From Candidatus Levyibacteriota bacterium (lineage in GTDB: Bacteria; Patescibacteriota; Microgenomatia; Levybacterales; UBA12049): a DNA stretch of 19,374 nt. The position numbers and the translations under genes are program-made. Of this stretch, positions 16,281 through 19,374 are shown piece after piece; the stretch's first letter is position 1, and each line of letters opens with the position of its first letter. Location: contig CAIQLZ010000031.1 of assembly GCA_903872785.1 (NCBI GenBank), positions 1-19,374 of the forward strand. Direction: 5' to 3'. Below the pieces are notes generated by a model. That model saw only the letters and a list, made by a program, of their open reading frames with translations. It searched no databases and was not told the origin of the DNA.

Positions 16281-16286
16281 AAATCA

Positions 16287-17459
16287 ATGTATCTTTATAA
16301 TTCGCTTGTCAGAAAAAAAGAATTATTTATTCCGCAGAAGAAAAATACCGTTACTCTTTACGTTTGCGGAATTACTCCTTATGATACTACTCATCTTGGC
16401 CATGCCTTTACATATCTTTCGTTCGACACGCTTGTCCGTTATCTAAAATATTTAAACTATAACGTTATTTATACGCAAAACGTTACCGATATCAATGACC
16501 GAAATAAAGATATTTTGGAGCGTGCAAGGGAGCAGAATATTCCTTGGAAAGAATTGGCAGAAATTGCCACAAGAAAATTTTTAGAGGACATGCAGCACCT
16601 TAATTGGGTTATGCCGACAAATTATCTGAAAGCATCCGAAAACATTAATTCTTTTGTTCCGCTTATAAAAAAACTTTTAGCAAACGGATTTGCTTATAAA
16701 GTTAAAGGAAGTATTTATTTTAGTATTGATAAAGACGAGGAATACGGTAAGCTTTCCAGATTTGACCGGAAAAAAATGTTAAAAATTGCCAAGAATTTTG
16801 ACGAAGATTTAGATAATCCTGACAAGAAAAATCCTCTGGATATTACGCTTTGGCGGGCTTATTGGCCAAATCAGCCAAAACACATTCCTTTTTTTGAAAG
16901 CTCTTTTGGGAAAGGCCGGCCGGGTTGGCATATCGAGTGTTCCGCAATGTCAATTATCTCATTGGGTGAGAAAATCGATATTCATGGGGGAGGAATTGAT
17001 CTCCTGTTTCCTCACCACGAAGCAGAAATTGCCCAGTCTGAGGGGGCAACAGGCAAAAAACCCTTTGTTAAATACTGGATGCATACAGGAAGCATTTTCT
17101 ATCAGGGAGAAAAAATGTCCAAATCTAAAGGTAATTTGGTGTTGATATCAGATCTTCTGCAAAAATACACACAAAATGCACTCAGATGGCTATTGCTTTC
17201 GCACTATTACAGAGAAAGTTGGGAATTTACTGAAAAAGATTTGAAAAAAGCAGAACAAATATTCACAAAACTTGCTGAATTGACCTTGCAAAATAAACCG
17301 TTAGCTGACAATCAAGCTCTATGGCAAATATTCGCTAAGACAATGGGTAATGATCTTGACACTCCAAAAACCTTGTTATTTATTAAGAACGCTGCAGAAG
17401 GAGGGAAAATCGCTTTTGCAAAAAGTGCTTTGCAAAAATTAGGGTTTGTACTAGAATAA
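16287..17459 (+). CDS. cysS: Cysteine--tRNA ligase-like protein with MshC-like architecture
   Basis: This is a class I synthetase fold with T-H-L-G-H at 35-39 and KMSKS at 276-280. Cysteine-binding zinc ligands are Cys27, Cys218, His243 and Glu247; the glutamate is a CysRS trait, since from memory MshC has another residue there. Other features lean towards MshC (cysteine:GlcN-inositol ligase): the N-terminal Y-V-C-G-I-T-P-Y-D-T-T-H-L-G-H-A, the SKGNLVLIS after KMSKS, D-L-D-T-P-K near 356-361, and an end at residue 390, where CysRS normally continues about 70 residues with its anticodon-binding tail. It is either a minimal CysRS or a thiol-pathway ligase. It lies 6 bp behind the PIG-L gene. 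The class is secure, the substrate open. Confidence 0.8.
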   Translation: MYLYNSLVRKKELFIPQKKNTVTLYVCGITPYDTTHLGHAFTYLSFDTLVRYLKYLNYNVIYTQNVTDINDRNKDILERAREQNIPWKELAEIATRKFLEDMQHLNWVMPTNYLKASENINSFVPLIKKLLANGFAYKVKGSIYFSIDKDEEYGKLSRFDRKKMLKIAKNFDEDLDNPDKKNPLDITLWRAYWPNQPKHIPFFESSFGKGRPGWHIECSAMSIISLGEKIDIHGGGIDLLFPHHEAEIAQSEGATGKKPFVKYWMHTGSIFYQGEKMSKSKGNLVLISDLLQKYTQNALRWLLLSHYYRESWEFTEKDLKKAEQIFTKLAELTLQNKPLADNQALWQIFAKTMGNDLDTPKTLLFIKNAAEGGKIAFAKSALQKLGFVLE

Positions 17460-17507
17460 TTTTATTCTTAATCATCATTAAATTTGAAATAAGTTTAAGT
17501 CTTGGAA

Positions 17508-18272
17508 TTAGGATCTTTTGATGAGGGGGGAGAAGAAAGATTTGAAAGATAACCCATAATCGTAATTTGCCATGGACTTTATCCAGAGCTTAATAAGGGA
17601 AACCAGATGAATTCTTAAGTCAGAAAAATATGCTGTCGGATGATTTCGGTGAAAATGAAGATTTTGGGGGAGATTTGCAAATTTACCATACGGAAGAAGC
17701 TTCATTAGAACATCGGAATAAATGAAATGATCGGAATTGGCTTTAAAACAAAGCAAATCTTTGGGAATTAAATTAGTATTGATTAAAACTGTTTCAAATT
17801 GCATAGATATTCCATGGAGAGGGGATGCATAAATGAGCTGATTTTCTCTTGGGAAGTCTGATTTTCCAATGATTTTGCCTTTATCATTCATAAATTTACA
17901 CTGAGATCCTACTGCAACTACTCCAGAATTCCCCAAAAGAAAGTCAATTTGTTTTTTGATTCTTGATCTTGTACTCATATCTTTGGCAGACACAAAAGCA
18001 ATGTAGCTTCCTTTGGCGTGTCGCAATAGTCGGTTTAAGGTCATAACGATTCCATATCTTTTAATATTTCGATAAACTCTTACCTTTTTATATCTTTTGG
18101 CAAAGCTTCTGAGGATTTTGAGGGATTTGTCGGAGGATTTATCATCAATTGCGATAATTTCAATCTGCCGATAATTTTGCTTAACCAGGCTGTTTAGGCA
18201 ATCGGTAAGGAAATATTGACAATTATGAACGGGCAACAAAATAGAAACTAAAGGCTTATTGACAGTATTCAT
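17508..18272 (-). CDS. GT2-family glycosyltransferase
   Basis: This probably transfers a sugar from a nucleotide donor during cell-surface polysaccharide or glycoprotein synthesis. The 254 residues open with V-S-I-L-L-P-V-H-N and the nucleotide-binding I-D-D-K-S-S-D (Asp43, Asp44). The usual DxD metal motif (often D-A-D-D) reads S-A-K-D at 95-98, so only the last aspartate is kept; activity could be altered. Several basic residues follow. A hydrophobic stretch near the C-terminus (about 221-232) is not a convincing membrane helix. It converges on the CysRS-like gene with a 48-bp gap. It is not an MshA-type enzyme, which would be GT4. The family is good; the sugar is unknown. Confidence 0.85.
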   Translation of the reverse strand: MNTVNKPLVSILLPVHNCQYFLTDCLNSLVKQNYRQIEIIAIDDKSSDKSLKILRSFAKRYKKVRVYRNIKRYGIVMTLNRLLRHAKGSYIAFVSAKDMSTRSRIKKQIDFLLGNSGVVAVGSQCKFMNDKGKIIGKSDFPRENQLIYASPLHGISMQFETVLINTNLIPKDLLCFKANSDHFIYSDVLMKLLPYGKFANLPQNLHFHRNHPTAYFSDLRIHLVSLIKLWIKSMANYDYGLSFKSFFSPLIKRS

Positions 18273-18327
18273 AAATATTTTAAAACAGTGGGCAATAGCT
18301 GAAACAGAAGTTACATATAGAGTGAAT

Positions 18328-18357
18328 ATTGTAGCATGATTTTTGCTCTCAGGTCAA
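18328..18357 (-). promoter_or_regulatory. Promoter of the glycosyltransferase gene
   Basis: On the minus strand, TTGACC (18357-18352), an 18-nt spacer and TACAAT (18333-18328). It would give a leader of about 50 nt. A TAAAAT only 4 nt before the ATG is a second, less likely, -10. Confidence 0.45.
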
Positions 18358-18364
18358 GTTTTTG

Positions 18365-18377
18365 TAGGCGTTGCCTA
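18365..18377 (-). terminator. Small hairpin after the Kelch gene
   Basis: TAGGC/GCCTA with a 3-nt loop lies about 60 nt beyond the Kelch stop. No U-run follows on that strand, so termination here is uncertain. Confidence 0.25.
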
Positions 18378-18437
18378 AAAGCTATATCAGCATTTCCTTT
18401 ACTTTCTAAAACAATTGAAAACTTATTACTTCTATTT

Positions 18438-19374
18438 TTACTGACTATATTCCCAGAAGTCATTTAGGAAGGCACCTCCGTTGACGGATCTATCGAGTCC
18501 TGTTCCTATATAACCCTTATTGCCGATGGAAAAACCTACTGCGCCATCATCTCTTCTTTCTCCTACAAGATTAGCTTTTTGTGTCCAAACATTGGTAGTG
18601 GGATTATATTCCCAGAAATCGCTGGGCAAAGTATAGCCAGCAGCAGTAATTCCTGCTCCGATGTATCCTTTGGTACCTATAGAAAAACCTACTGCGTTAC
18701 TTCTTGTCATTCCTCCGAAATCAGCTTTCTGTGTCCAAACATTGGTAGAAGGATCATATTCCCAGAAATCAGTTAATTCGTTATTGTTTGTATTCTCGTC
18801 TCCTGTTCCCATATATCCTTTGGTACCTATAGAAAAACCTACTGCATAAGCTCTTGGTTGTGGTAAATCAGCCTTCCGCGTCCAAACATTGGTGGTAGGA
18901 TCGTATTCCCAGAAATCCCAACAGAGGCTAGACCAAAGATTAGCGGTACAAATTATCCCATACCCATTTATTCCAGGTCTTTGTCCTCCTCCGCCTCCTC
19001 CAATGTATCCTTTAGTGCCGATGGAAAAACCTACTGCAGCAGCTCTTAGATATGGGAAATTAGCCTTCTGTGTCCAAACATTGGCGGTAGGATCATATGA
19101 CCAAAAATCATTGTATTGCCCATTACTATCCTGCCCTGTTCCCGCATATCCTTTAGCACCTATGGAAAAACTTATTGCATTAGTTCTTCCCGTCCCTCCG
19201 AAATCAGCTTTCTGTGTCCAAACATTGGTAGAAGGATCATATTCCCAGAAATCTTTTCTATAACCGCCATAGTTTTGTGAATATCCTGCCCCTATATATC
19301 CTTTAGTGCCGATGGAAAAACCTATTGTATCCCATCTTCCCACTCCTCCATAATTAGCTTTTTGTGTCCAGGGA
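18438..19374 (-). CDS. Kelch-repeat protein, C-terminal part (start outside window)
   Basis: The frame is open to the right edge, so the N-terminus is missing; the first ATG/GTG inside the window is not a real start. About 312 residues form six tandem Kelch-type repeats of roughly 45-65 residues, each with W-T-Q-K at its start, a G-F-S-I-G-T-K-G-Y core and D-F-W-E-Y-D-P-T-T-N at its end. Such repeats build the blades of a beta-propeller, usually for protein or glycan binding. The third repeat is longer, with extra Gly and Cys residues. The last ends DFWEYSQ. The same core and ending occur in the broken pilin-Kelch gene at 6403-7160, so this protein may also carry a pilin-type N-terminus and be exposed on the cell surface. 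That part is inference. Confidence 0.85.
   Translation of the reverse strand, partial: PWTQKANYGGVGRWDTIGFSIGTKGYIGAGYSQNYGGYRKDFWEYDPSTNVWTQKADFGGTGRTNAISFSIGAKGYAGTGQDSNGQYNDFWSYDPTANVWTQKANFPYLRAAAVGFSIGTKGYIGGGGGGQRPGINGYGIICTANLWSSLCWDFWEYDPTTNVWTRKADLPQPRAYAVGFSIGTKGYMGTGDENTNNNELTDFWEYDPSTNVWTQKADFGGMTRSNAVGFSIGTKGYIGAGITAAGYTLPSDFWEYNPTTNVWTQKANLVGERRDDGAVGFSIGNKGYIGTGLDRSVNGGAFLNDFWEYSQ

Noticed and set aside
17508..18272. Glycosyltransferase as MshA, completing a mycothiol cluster with the PIG-L and CysRS/MshC-like genes
   Set aside because: It has GT2 (GT-A) signatures and lies on the opposite strand in a convergent unit. MshA is a GT4 enzyme.
18579..19263. Plus-strand open frames of 62-124 codons with repeated FCVQTL segments
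   Set aside because: They are antisense images of the tandem Kelch repeats; the repetition comes from the real minus-strand gene.

Overview
The window looks like chromosomal DNA of a reduced, AT-rich bacterium, most probably a Candidate Phyla Radiation (Patescibacteria) member and perhaps Microgenomates. The grounds are a 23S rRNA gene interrupted by a group I intron, no 16S gene beside it, a four-domain S1 protein, a shortened cysteinyl-tRNA synthetase-like protein, type IV pilin-like and Kelch surface proteins, and large unassigned membrane proteins. TGA acts as a stop (radA ends in an ATGA overlap with the next gene), so the code looks standard. The taxonomic placement is inference.

Left region (1-6350): the end of a phosphoribosyltransferase, then pth, a small unknown gene and acylphosphatase, then a ZIP metal transporter with its own promoter. 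A membrane-anchored DsbA-like thiol oxidoreductase follows on the minus strand, then an unassigned 530-residue membrane protein whose start codon can be buried in a hairpin, then thioredoxin and an atypical thioredoxin reductase. Several of these genes handle thiol redox inside and outside the membrane.

Middle (6350-11400): a frameshifted pilin-Kelch gene, then a promoter and a tRNA-Ala / 23S / 5S operon with boxA-like antitermination sites and processing stems. The 23S carries a roughly 343-nt group I intron at the position equivalent to E. coli 2500/2501. No 16S is present in the window.

Right (11400-19374): rpsA; radA overlapping a YacL-type PIN-TRAM gene; a 680-bp gap holding a candidate small RNA and a 47-codon gene on the minus strand; a PIG-L deacetylase followed by a CysRS/MshC-like gene; a GT2 glycosyltransferase; and the 3' part of a six-repeat Kelch gene that is a paralogue of the broken one.

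Three patterns run across the window. Many genes have a sigma70-type -10 box only about 6-11 nt before the start codon and no Shine-Dalgarno, which suggests leaderless mRNAs. Dispersed short repeats lie between genes and also in frame inside radA and the YacL gene, in linkers and loops. Hairpins with likely RNA roles are frequent.
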